Origin: Sulfurimonadaceae bacterium
Lineage (GTDB): Bacteria > Campylobacterota > Campylobacteria > Campylobacterales > Sulfurimonadaceae
Length of the DNA stretch: 59,057 nucleotides
Assembly (NCBI GenBank): GCA_028683835.1
Contig: JAQUHB010000018.1
Location: forward strand, 1 to 59,057
Direction: 5' to 3'
The notes under the pieces were generated by a model. It searched no databases and was not told where the DNA came from. It was given only the letters and a program-made list of their open reading frames with translations. Within the stretch, counting starts at the first letter, position 1, and every line of letters starts with the position of its first letter. Both the position numbers and the translations under genes were made by a program. Shown here in pieces: positions 17,715 through 25,517 of the stretch.

Positions 17715-18175
17715 AAAAGATTCTGCTTCTTCTTGCAATGTTGAGTTTTCTTTACGGCGATGATGGAGTGAAAAAAGTTGTTTTTGATCTCACGACCGGC
17801 GATATGCATGTTTTTAAGCAAAAGGTTCTCTCAGGTATTTCAAATCAAAGAAGCTATTATGAGGGAAAGCTTGAAGAACTCAAAGTTGCGGTGGTGATAC
17901 ATGGAGATGCTTACAAATTTTTTATTAAAGATTTGGACAACTCTCCGTATAAAAATGATGTTGCCCTTGTAAAAGAGAGAGCAGAGATCAGTCAAAGACT
18001 TTTAACTTTAGCTAAAAGCAGTAACGTCGAATTTCTCATGTGTCAAACAGGTATGGAACATAAAAAGATAGATAAGACAATTGTTGATTCATATGTCAAA
18101 TTTGTTCCAAATGCAACTATAGGACTTATAGATAAACAAAGCGAAGGTTACGTTTATATCCCGATTATGAATTAA
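17711..18175 (+). CDS. Exported DsrE-like protein (second copy)
   Basis: A 154-residue protein with a short signal peptide (about 1-16) and a DsrE-like fold: KKVVFDLTTGD, LKVAVVIHGDAYKFF, a helical ERAEISQRL segment and one conserved cysteine C111 in EFLMCQTGMEH. It is clearly different from the first DsrE copy 1.4 kb upstream, so it is an old paralogue rather than a recent duplication. It ends the plus-strand accessory group; the next gene is on the opposite strand. Sulfur binding at C111 is inferred. Confidence 0.83.
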   Translation: MKKILLLLAMLSFLYGDDGVKKVVFDLTTGDMHVFKQKVLSGISNQRSYYEGKLEELKVAVVIHGDAYKFFIKDLDNSPYKNDVALVKERAEISQRLLTLAKSSNVEFLMCQTGMEHKKIDKTIVDSYVKFVPNATIGLIDKQSEGYVYIPIMN

Positions 18176-18194
18176 AACACTGAGTATCTTTCTA

Positions 18195-18227
18195 ACGGAT
18201 CAAGGAACTTAAAGTTCCTACCTCCGT
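18195..18227. terminator. Long hairpin between convergent genes, probable bidirectional terminator
   Basis: A nested inverted repeat: ACGGA (18195-18199) pairs with TCCGT (18223-18227), and AGGAACTT (18203-18210) pairs with AAGTTCCT (18212-18219), separated by a 3x3 internal loop. It lies in the 89-base gap between the plus-strand DsrE gene and the minus-strand hemerythrin/PAS gene, so it may end transcripts from both sides. No long T run is adjacent. Confidence 0.5.
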
Positions 18228-18264
18228 CTGGGTCATTTCTCTTGAACAGTCTTACATCGTATCT

Positions 18265-19248
18265 TTATTCCCAGTCAAGTAGCCTTTGTTGCCCTTGCAA
18301 TCCTCTGATATGTGTAACATCTTGGCTTACTTCTATAACCCCCTTATAAACACCCTCATCATTTCTAATAGCAAAATATCTGATGTGAATAAATTTTCCT
18401 TTGAACTCTATCCAAAACTCTGCTTCATCTCTGCGACCGGCTTTAAATTCTCTAAGTATCATGAGTACTTGATCCACACTTTTTGGAGGGTGACAAAATT
18501 TCACTTCCCTTCCTATGATCCCTGCACTTCTTGGAAATACTCTCTCATCACCGCGATTGTAAAAGATAACGATGTCGTTTTCATCAACATAGGTTATGTC
18601 TACAGGCATAAACTTCAGGAGCAAATTGATTTGCTCAGGAAGCATATACCCCTCATCAAGTTTGATTCTGTTTTCAAGAGAGAAAGGAAGCTTTCTTCTT
18701 GAAGTATCTTGGCTTGGATGGATATATTCTTCTTGCGTAATGGCAGGAAATGCCGGAGGTGCTTCGTCAAACATCCAACCTATCTCCTCTTCTCCAATTC
18801 TCATCTCTATCCATTCATCAGCGTTTAGCATATTAAAAGCTCTCGGTAAAAGTCTTTGCTCTTCCACTTGCATAATATGCTCTAAATTGCTAAAAACTAT
18901 TTGAAGATTTTGACTTATACTGAGGATGTCTTGTACTTTTATTGCACTACGCACAGCTTTAATCTCATCTCTTATTTGATCATGAAAGGCCCACATGTTT
19001 TGGCTTGGACTTGTCCAACCATATTTTTCCAAGTAGGGAAAAAGCTGATTTTCTTTTCTAGCAAAATGTTTCTCAATAAGGCAAAGTTTATCAAATAGTC
19101 TTGTAAACTCTTCGTTTTCACCTACTATATTTATCTTGCTGATTTTTGAGATTACTTCCCTGATTAATTTGTTTTCATCCAGATAAACTTTTACCGGATG
19201 ACCTTCTGGTATATTTGAAGATCTGTCTTGCCCTAAAAATTCACTCAT
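18265..19248 (-). CDS. DUF438-type hemerythrin/PAS protein
   Basis: A 327-residue soluble protein. Residues about 40-150 carry a helical HHE-type domain with candidate metal ligands in EKHFARKENQLFP, AFHDQIRDE and NLEHIMQVEEQRLLPRA; this can bind a diiron centre or heme/oxygen. Residues about 205-320 are a PAS domain (MPVDITYVDENDIVIFYNRG, then a FCHPPKS loop and IRYFAIRNDEGVYKGVIEV). The architecture matches the DUF438/PAS family suspected of sensing oxygen, NO or redox state. It is transcribed alone, divergent from the ABC-exporter operon. AAGGAAA precedes the start on the minus strand. Confidence 0.83.
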   Translation of the reverse strand: MSEFLGQDRSSNIPEGHPVKVYLDENKLIREVISKISKINIVGENEEFTRLFDKLCLIEKHFARKENQLFPYLEKYGWTSPSQNMWAFHDQIRDEIKAVRSAIKVQDILSISQNLQIVFSNLEHIMQVEEQRLLPRAFNMLNADEWIEMRIGEEEIGWMFDEAPPAFPAITQEEYIHPSQDTSRRKLPFSLENRIKLDEGYMLPEQINLLLKFMPVDITYVDENDIVIFYNRGDERVFPRSAGIIGREVKFCHPPKSVDQVLMILREFKAGRRDEAEFWIEFKGKFIHIRYFAIRNDEGVYKGVIEVSQDVTHIRGLQGQQRLLDWE

Positions 19249-19274
19249 AACTTTCCTTGATCTGTGATGGTGAG

Positions 19275-19280
19275 ATTATA
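19275..19280 (-). promoter_or_regulatory. Possible -10 (TATAAT) for the hemerythrin/PAS gene
   Basis: On the minus strand the sequence reads TATAAT here, 26 bases before the start codon, preceded by an AAAAAGTA stretch. No clear -35 was found. Confidence 0.4.
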
Positions 19281-19355
19281 TACTTTTTACTGTCTCTACA
19301 TTTTGACATATGACAATAATATGAATTTTTTTAATCTCCTTCTTTGCTAAGTCTG

Positions 19356-19364
19356 TGCTATACT
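19356..19364 (+). promoter_or_regulatory. Extended -10 (TGC-TATACT) for the ABC-exporter operon
   Basis: TATACT preceded by TGC forms an extended -10 element 23 bases upstream of the HlyD-type adaptor gene. It lies in the 139-base divergent gap shared with the minus-strand hemerythrin/PAS gene. AAGGAG follows at a proper distance for translation. Confidence 0.5.
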
Positions 19365-19387
19365 AAAGCTCCAAATAAGGAGTCCAA

Positions 19388-20539
19388 ATGATAAAAAAAT
19401 ATGGAATCTATGTCCTTGTCTTCCTTTTACTTATTGGTGCAGTTTTTTTAATCTATGCAAAACTAACTCCTCTTAAACTTCCTTCAAATCTTGTCTGTGC
19501 ATCTGGAAACGTGGATGGTGATCTTATCGCGCTCAACACAAAATACGCCGGACGAATAGATCAAATCTTTGTCCAAGATGGTCAAAGTATCAAAAAAGAT
19601 GACAATGTTGCAATCCTTCAAAGTGATGAAGATGAGGCACAACTTCGCTCTTTGAGTGATGGCATCGCTTCAGCTAAGGCATCACTTGAAGCATTGATCC
19701 AAAACAGTGCGATAACAAAAGAGAGCGTACCCCTTGAGATAGCAAAAGCGCGTAATGCACTTTTCGTCGCTATCGCACAAAAAAAAGATTTAGAAGACTC
19801 TCTTGGTACACAAAAAGAGCAGATGGAGCAAGATGAAAGAGATCTTGCTCGTAACAGTTCTCTTTTTGATAAAAGCCTTATAAGCCAGCAAACTTATGAA
19901 TATATAAAACTAAAATCACAGAGTTCAAAAAACAGCTATTCTTCTCAGGCTCAAAGAATCTTGCAAGCACAAAAAAATATTGATATCGCACGCTCAAACC
20001 TTGCACTCTCAGAGTCTCAGAATAAAAAAATTCCTGCATTAGAGGCAAATATAGAAGCGGCTAAGAGAAATATCGCTTCACTTCAAGCAAGTAAAGATCG
20101 CGCACAAATCATGATAGACGATATGACCCTCAAATCTCCCGTAGATGGTTTTGTTATAGAAAAGATTGCCAATCAAGGGGAGGTGTTAAACCCTGGAATG
20201 GTTATAGCAACACTGATCGATCCTAAAAGTTTATATCTCAAAATATTTGTTGATACGATACAAAATGGGAAGATAAAAGTGGGCGATAAAGCGGTGATTT
20301 TTTTGGATACCTATCCTGATAAACCCATAGAAGCTGTTGTCGCAAGAGTTGCTCAGGATGCAGAATTTACCCCAAAAGAGGTGAGTGTTCAAAGTGATCG
20401 TATCCAAAGGGTTTACGCTGTGCATCTCAAACCCTTACATGTAAACCCTTTACTTAAACTTGGCATCCCTGCTATTGGCATAGTTTCACTTGATGGGATT
20501 GGCTTGCCAACATCACTAAGCCAGATTCCTAAGATATGA
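19388..20539 (+). CDS. HlyD/YbhG-type periplasmic adaptor of an ABC exporter
   Basis: A 383-residue membrane-fusion protein. It has one N-terminal transmembrane helix (about 7-26), a lipoyl-like half motif (GRIDQIFVQDGQSIKKDDNVAIL), a long coiled coil (about residues 85-240, rich in Gln, Ala and Ser), the second lipoyl half (SPVDGFVIEKIANQGEVL) and a beta barrel. It should link the inner-membrane ABC permeases encoded downstream to an outer-membrane channel. It overlaps the following MFS gene by four bases (ATGA). Confidence 0.9.
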   Translation: MIKKYGIYVLVFLLLIGAVFLIYAKLTPLKLPSNLVCASGNVDGDLIALNTKYAGRIDQIFVQDGQSIKKDDNVAILQSDEDEAQLRSLSDGIASAKASLEALIQNSAITKESVPLEIAKARNALFVAIAQKKDLEDSLGTQKEQMEQDERDLARNSSLFDKSLISQQTYEYIKLKSQSSKNSYSSQAQRILQAQKNIDIARSNLALSESQNKKIPALEANIEAAKRNIASLQASKDRAQIMIDDMTLKSPVDGFVIEKIANQGEVLNPGMVIATLIDPKSLYLKIFVDTIQNGKIKVGDKAVIFLDTYPDKPIEAVVARVAQDAEFTPKEVSVQSDRIQRVYAVHLKPLHVNPLLKLGIPAIGIVSLDGIGLPTSLSQIPKI

Positions 20540-21693
20540 AAACGATCAATAAAAATGTGGTAATGCTTGGAGTTGTGAGTTATTTTACCGATTTTGCATC
20601 GGCAATGATTACTCCGATATTGCCGATTTTTATTGTCACTGTCTTGCATGAAGGGATGGATAAGCTTGGGCTTATCGTGGCAGTTGCGACTTTTATTTCT
20701 TATGGACTTCGCGTTATTTCGGGTTACATTGCCGATCGCTTTGGGCTTGTCAAACCTTTGGTCGTGGGTGGATATATTCTCTCGGCGCTGAGTAAACCTC
20801 TTTTTGGATTTGCTCATGATTATATCGCTGTGGGGATGTTAAGAAGTGCAGAGCGCTTTGGAAAAGGGGTGCGTTCTGCTCCAAAAGATGTTTTGATCTC
20901 CAGTTACAGCCAAAAAGAGAGTTCTGGCAAAACTTTTGGTTTTCACAAGACGCTTGATCTCGCAGGAGAACTGAGCGGTGCACTTTTTTTATTTTTGATG
21001 CTTTACTTTTTCGGACAAAATGAAACGGTGATGCGAAATATCTTTTTTGCCACTTTAATTCCTGGGATCCTTGGAGTTTTTGTAGTACTCTTTTTTGTAA
21101 AAGATATCCAAAAAAACCCACAGAGGGTTCAAAATCTTTCTTTAAAACTGACACCAAATGATAAACAGACCATTTCAGAACTTCTCTTTTATTTTCTGTT
21201 TTCTATGTTTGCACTCGATAGTGCTTTTTTTGCTATGGAAGCTAAAAGTATAGGGATAGCAACACTTATCATCCCTTTATTATTTATCGTCTCGACGACA
21301 ACACAAGGTTTGACAAGTTACTATTTTGGTATCTTGAGCGATAAAATAGGGGTTAGAAAAGTGATGGGTTTTGCGTATATAAGCGGAATATTGTCTCAAT
21401 TTTTTTTATATCTGCAGACACCTTTATTTACATGGATCGCGTATGGTTTCTTAGGACTTTTCACAGTCATTTCACTCAATGCAAACCGTTCTCTTATCGC
21501 GAAAAATGCTGATAACAAAGGCTTGGTTTTTGGTATTTTTTATGCATGTGTGGCACTTTTTGGTGCGGTGGGTGCGTATATTTTTGGAGTGATCTGGCAG
21601 GAGTACGGGATGGATATCTCTCTTGCCCTTTCGTTGATTTTCACCATGTGCATTACGCTAGCCTTTTTTATCAGAGGCAAAAAAAATGGCTGA
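20536..21693 (+). CDS. MFS transporter
   Basis: A 385-residue integral membrane protein with about 12 predicted helices. The loop 2-3 signature appears as SGYIADRFGLVKP and a second one as ERFGKGVRSAPKDVLI, both typical of MFS efflux carriers. The gene is inserted between an ABC-exporter adaptor and its ATPase, overlapping both (4 and 8 bases), so it is part of the operon rather than a passenger. Substrate unknown; drug or metabolite efflux is the default inference. Confidence 0.88.
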   Translation: MKTINKNVVMLGVVSYFTDFASAMITPILPIFIVTVLHEGMDKLGLIVAVATFISYGLRVISGYIADRFGLVKPLVVGGYILSALSKPLFGFAHDYIAVGMLRSAERFGKGVRSAPKDVLISSYSQKESSGKTFGFHKTLDLAGELSGALFLFLMLYFFGQNETVMRNIFFATLIPGILGVFVVLFFVKDIQKNPQRVQNLSLKLTPNDKQTISELLFYFLFSMFALDSAFFAMEAKSIGIATLIIPLLFIVSTTTQGLTSYYFGILSDKIGVRKVMGFAYISGILSQFFLYLQTPLFTWIAYGFLGLFTVISLNANRSLIAKNADNKGLVFGIFYACVALFGAVGAYIFGVIWQEYGMDISLALSLIFTMCITLAFFIRGKKNG

Positions 21694-23332
21694 TTTTTAT
21701 CCTGTAGACGCTTTACATGTAAGCGGTGTGAGTGTTGGTTATAAAGATAAAATTGCCATTAGTGATGTGAGTTTTGAGGCAAAGAGTGGTGAGATCATCG
21801 GTTTCATCGGTGCTGATGGCGCTGGGAAAAGCTCTTTGATGCAAGCCATTGCTGGAATCGTACGATTTAGCGGAGAGATCTCTTATCTGCAACACAAGTA
21901 TCACTCTCCAAAAGAAGCAGAGAAGATAAAAATACACACCGGATTTATGCCTCAGGGAATCGGTCTGGTTTTGTATGATACGCTCACGGTAGATGAGCAT
22001 TTAAGGTTTTTTGCTGATCTGCGAGATTTGAAAAAAGATGCTGCGTTTCTTGCGTATAAAAAACAGCTTTTACATATGTCAGGTCTGAGTGCATTCGCAG
22101 AAAGACAGGCCATGAACTTAAGTGGCGGTATGATGCAAAAGCTTTCACTTATCTGCGCTCTTTTACACCGTCCAAAGCTTTTAATTCTTGATGAACCTAC
22201 AACGGGAGTCGATCCGCTTAGCCGCCTTGAACTTTGGGAGATATTACGCAACATTGCAAAAGAAGAGGGCACGATTATTCTTGTGAGCACGGCTTACATG
22301 CAAGAGGCTTCCAAGATGGACAGAGTGATGCTTTTTCATAATTCTAAAGTTATTGCCAGTGGAACATCGGCTGAGCTTATTGATTCTATTCGACCCTATG
22401 TTTATGAAAAAAGTCTCGCAGATAATGATGAAAACTCTATCTCATTTGACAAAGTCATTTACTCGTTGGACTCCCTCAACTTATCTCTCCATGAGCCGAC
22501 TCTGGAAGGACTTTTCTTTGTCAATGCACTCAAAGAGAGAAAAAAAATAGCAAACTTTGCCATCAAAAGTCGAGAAGATGATGAGGTGATTCCTGAAGTG
22601 GTAATGGAGTGCCATGGTGTTTCAAAGAAATTTGGCGCATTTGTTGCAAATGAAAAGATAGATATGCAGCTTAAAAAGGGTGAAATACTAGGACTTCTTG
22701 GAGCAAATGGAGCTGGCAAGACCACGTTTATAAAGATGCTTTTAGGACTTTATAGTATTGATGAAGGCAAACTTACTCTTCTTGGTCAGTCAATCAAAAG
22801 CGGTAAAGACAGACAAGAACTCAAATCTAAGATCGGCTACGTGAGCCAGCATTTTGCACTCTATAAAGATATGAGTGTTAAAGAAAACTTACTTTATTTT
22901 GCGAGTATGCACCGTATTGAAAAGAAAACAGCACTTTCACGCATTGCTTTATATGCAAAAGAGCTCGGATTTGAGGAGTATCTGGGTAGTTTCGCGAACG
23001 AGCTTCCTCTTGGAGTTAACCAGCGTTTCTCCATAGCAGCGGCTCTTTTACATGAACCTTTAGTACTTTTTCTGGATGAACCGACAAGCGGAGTCGATAC
23101 TTTAGCACGCGCGCAGTTTTGGCAAATACTTCAGAAGCTCAAAGAAGTTTGGGGCATTTCCATCCTTATTACCACACACTACATGAGCGAAGCGCAGTTC
23201 TGTGATCGTGTGGTGCTTTTAAAAAACGGGCAGAAAGTCGCTGATGATACGGTATCAAATCTCTATGAACGATTTCCTAAGGCGAAAGATTTTGAAGATA
23301 TCTTCTTAGAATTTTACAAGGAGAAAGCGTGA
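21686..23332 (+). CDS. ABC transporter ATPase with two nucleotide-binding domains (YbhF-like)
   Basis: A 548-residue cytoplasmic protein with two ATPase domains in one chain. NBD1 (about 5-240): Walker A GADGAGKSS, signature LSGGMMQKLS, Walker B LLILDEPTTGVDP. NBD2 (about 305-540): Walker A GANGAGKTT, Walker B VLFLDEPTSGVDT, but a degenerate signature (LPLGVNQRFS in place of LSGGxxQR). The arrangement matches YbhF of the YbhFSR exporter, with two ABC-2 permease genes following. One composite ATP site may therefore be weak. Start and stop overlap neighbouring genes; a TTACATGTAA copy is at 21713. Confidence 0.93.
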   Translation: MADFYPVDALHVSGVSVGYKDKIAISDVSFEAKSGEIIGFIGADGAGKSSLMQAIAGIVRFSGEISYLQHKYHSPKEAEKIKIHTGFMPQGIGLVLYDTLTVDEHLRFFADLRDLKKDAAFLAYKKQLLHMSGLSAFAERQAMNLSGGMMQKLSLICALLHRPKLLILDEPTTGVDPLSRLELWEILRNIAKEEGTIILVSTAYMQEASKMDRVMLFHNSKVIASGTSAELIDSIRPYVYEKSLADNDENSISFDKVIYSLDSLNLSLHEPTLEGLFFVNALKERKKIANFAIKSREDDEVIPEVVMECHGVSKKFGAFVANEKIDMQLKKGEILGLLGANGAGKTTFIKMLLGLYSIDEGKLTLLGQSIKSGKDRQELKSKIGYVSQHFALYKDMSVKENLLYFASMHRIEKKTALSRIALYAKELGFEEYLGSFANELPLGVNQRFSIAAALLHEPLVLFLDEPTSGVDTLARAQFWQILQKLKEVWGISILITTHYMSEAQFCDRVVLLKNGQKVADDTVSNLYERFPKAKDFEDIFLEFYKEKA

Positions 23333-24438
23333 AAAATTTTGTAAGATTCTCCGTTATTAAAGCTTTTGTACTCAAAGAACTCACAGAGCTAGTGCGTACA
23401 AAACTCATCATTATGGTCTACATGATGCCCTCGATGGTGACTATCCTCTTTGGATATGGGATTGCCATGGATGTGACTCACTCGCGAATCAGTATCATAG
23501 ACAACGACAACTCTAAATACTCTTCTGAGCTGATCTCAAAGTTCTCACACTCCAAATATTTTGATGTAACTTTGACACATGAAAGTGAAGCTCAAGCTCT
23601 CGAGAAAATCAAAAAAGCGCAAAGCGACATCATTCTTATCATCCCAAGTTCTTTTGAAAAGAATCTTTTAAAAGGAGAAAAGAGTGAGCTTGGCGTTTTT
23701 ATAGACGCGGCTTTTGCGAATCGTGCAAGTACGATGCAAAACTATGTGCAAGGCGTTATCCAGAGCGCCGCAACTACATCTGCGCCGATGATGACGCTTA
23801 ACACCAGAACACTTTTTAATCAGGCAATGCGTGATGAAGATGCCATCGTGCCAGGACTTATTGGGCTTGTTTTATTGGTCGCTCCAGCGATTCTCACGGC
23901 TCTTTTGATTGTTAAAGAGAAAGAAAAGGGGACGATATTTAATTTTTATGCTTCGCCCATCGGGAAGTTGGAGTTTCTTATCGCAAAGCTTTTACCTGTT
24001 CTTTTGCTTCACTCAGTCAATATTTTCATCCTTTTTATTTGGGCAACTTATCTTTTTGATGTCCCGTTTCGGGGGAGTTTTTTTCTTTACTGGCTTTCAA
24101 GCGAGATCTACATCCTCATTAGTCTAAGTATCGGGATGTTGATCTCCATTATCGCTAAACGTCAGATTGTAGCGGTGGTACTTACCGTCATCATTACTAT
24201 TCTTCCCGCATTTTTGTACTCTGGGATGCTGATGCCTATCTCCTCGATGCAAGGTGCATCTTGGATGGAAGCACATATTTTCCCTGTTATGTACTATAAC
24301 CATATCTTGTATGACTGCTTTTTGATCGGGCAGGGATTTGATTCGTCAAAAATCGTGCTTTATCTTTTTATTCTCGTAGGATATGTAATTGCACTGCTTG
24401 GACTCGGTGCTCTGTTTTTGAAAAAAGAGATGCGATGA
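23329..24438 (+). CDS. ABC-2 type exporter permease (YbhS-like)
   Basis: A 369-residue membrane protein with the ABC-2 layout: an N-terminal helix (about 27-47), a periplasmic domain of roughly 130 residues, and five C-terminal helices. The cytoplasmic KEKEKGTIFNFYASP motif before the second helix is the typical contact loop for the ATPase. The GTG start overlaps the ATPase stop (GTGA) and the stop overlaps the next permease gene (ATGA). It should pair with the next permease as a heterodimer. Confidence 0.92.
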   Translation: MKNFVRFSVIKAFVLKELTELVRTKLIIMVYMMPSMVTILFGYGIAMDVTHSRISIIDNDNSKYSSELISKFSHSKYFDVTLTHESEAQALEKIKKAQSDIILIIPSSFEKNLLKGEKSELGVFIDAAFANRASTMQNYVQGVIQSAATTSAPMMTLNTRTLFNQAMRDEDAIVPGLIGLVLLVAPAILTALLIVKEKEKGTIFNFYASPIGKLEFLIAKLLPVLLLHSVNIFILFIWATYLFDVPFRGSFFLYWLSSEIYILISLSIGMLISIIAKRQIVAVVLTVIITILPAFLYSGMLMPISSMQGASWMEAHIFPVMYYNHILYDCFLIGQGFDSSKIVLYLFILVGYVIALLGLGALFLKKEMR

Positions 24439-25517
24439 AGAGTGTGTTTTTTACCATTGTATTCAAAGAACTTAAAAGTTTTATGCGCTCGGCTGCTTTG
24501 GTGGCTGTTGTTTTATACTCCTTTACTATCGACATCTACGTTGCAGGGGAGGGGATTGACATAGAGCCAAGAAATGTGGCTGTTGGATATGTGGATAACA
24601 GCAGCGGAGGTATAAGCAAAAAAATACTCTCAAATCTTCATAGTCCGGAATTTGTAGCTCCTGTACAATTTCTTTCCCAAAAAGAACTTAGCAATGCCAT
24701 TTACAATAAAGAGATCATGGTTGGCCTTGTGTTTGATAACGATTTTGAAAAACTCTATCGTGAGAAAAAAAATACTCAGCTAAATGTCTTACTTGATGCC
24801 ACGTCCGCTTCACAAGGCTTTACAACCTTGATGTATCTTCAGAGTATCTTATTCTCTTTTGAGGATATTCAAATTCCGCTAGACCTTAAAATCCATAAAC
24901 TTTTTAACCAAAATTCTGATAACAAGTCTTTTATGGCGCTTTCAGAACTGCTTTCACTTATCACGATGTTGGTAGTTATCTTAACAGCGATAGTTTTCGT
25001 CAAAGAGAAAGAAGACGGTACCTGGGATATTATGCTTTTGATGCCAATAGATGCCAAACTGACTATTTTGGCAAAGACTCTTTCTCAGGTGATTATCGTT
25101 ATGGGAGGGGTGATACTAAGTCTTGGGTTTGTTATTTTTAACATTTTTGACACACCGATGAACGGCTCTTTTTGGAGTTTTATCTTTTTGACTTTTTTAT
25201 ATACATTTTCAAGTGCAGGCATAGGACTTTTTGTAGCCGCTATAGCAAAAGATGTGATGCAGGTTGCGCAGTTTTCTATTGTCATTATGATTCCACTTAT
25301 CTTTTTAAGCGGTGCATGGACGCCAATATACACGATGTATCCCTTTTTTCAGGTGCTCTCATTTTTCTCTCCGTTGAGATATTATATCGAGGGAAGTGAA
25401 AGTATCTTTTATAGAGGCACCTCATTCGTTGATCTTTATCCTTATTATTTTGGTGTAGTGATTTTGGGATTTATTTTGTATATCATAGGGTTTAAGAAGA
25501 TCGGGAGATTGTTTTGA
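24435..25517 (+). CDS. ABC-2 type exporter permease (YbhR-like)
   Basis: A 360-residue partner of the preceding permease with the same layout: first helix near residues 15-35, a periplasmic domain, then helices from about residue 170 with the contact loop VKEKEDGTWDIMLLMP. Homology to the upstream permease is recognisable but distant. It probably completes an exporter with the HlyD-type adaptor and twin-domain ATPase. The stop overlaps the TTG start of the outer-membrane protein gene that follows. Confidence 0.92.
   Translation: MKSVFFTIVFKELKSFMRSAALVAVVLYSFTIDIYVAGEGIDIEPRNVAVGYVDNSSGGISKKILSNLHSPEFVAPVQFLSQKELSNAIYNKEIMVGLVFDNDFEKLYREKKNTQLNVLLDATSASQGFTTLMYLQSILFSFEDIQIPLDLKIHKLFNQNSDNKSFMALSELLSLITMLVVILTAIVFVKEKEDGTWDIMLLMPIDAKLTILAKTLSQVIIVMGGVILSLGFVIFNIFDTPMNGSFWSFIFLTFLYTFSSAGIGLFVAAIAKDVMQVAQFSIVIMIPLIFLSGAWTPIYTMYPFFQVLSFFSPLRYYIEGSESIFYRGTSFVDLYPYYFGVVILGFILYIIGFKKIGRLF

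Noticed and set aside
16326-18175. The two DsrE-like genes as DsrEF of the cytoplasmic Dsr pathway
   Set aside because: Both have signal peptides and single cysteines in a periplasmic gene set, and no dsrAB, dsrC or dsrH is nearby, so they are exported DsrE-like proteins rather than the reverse-Dsr hexamer.
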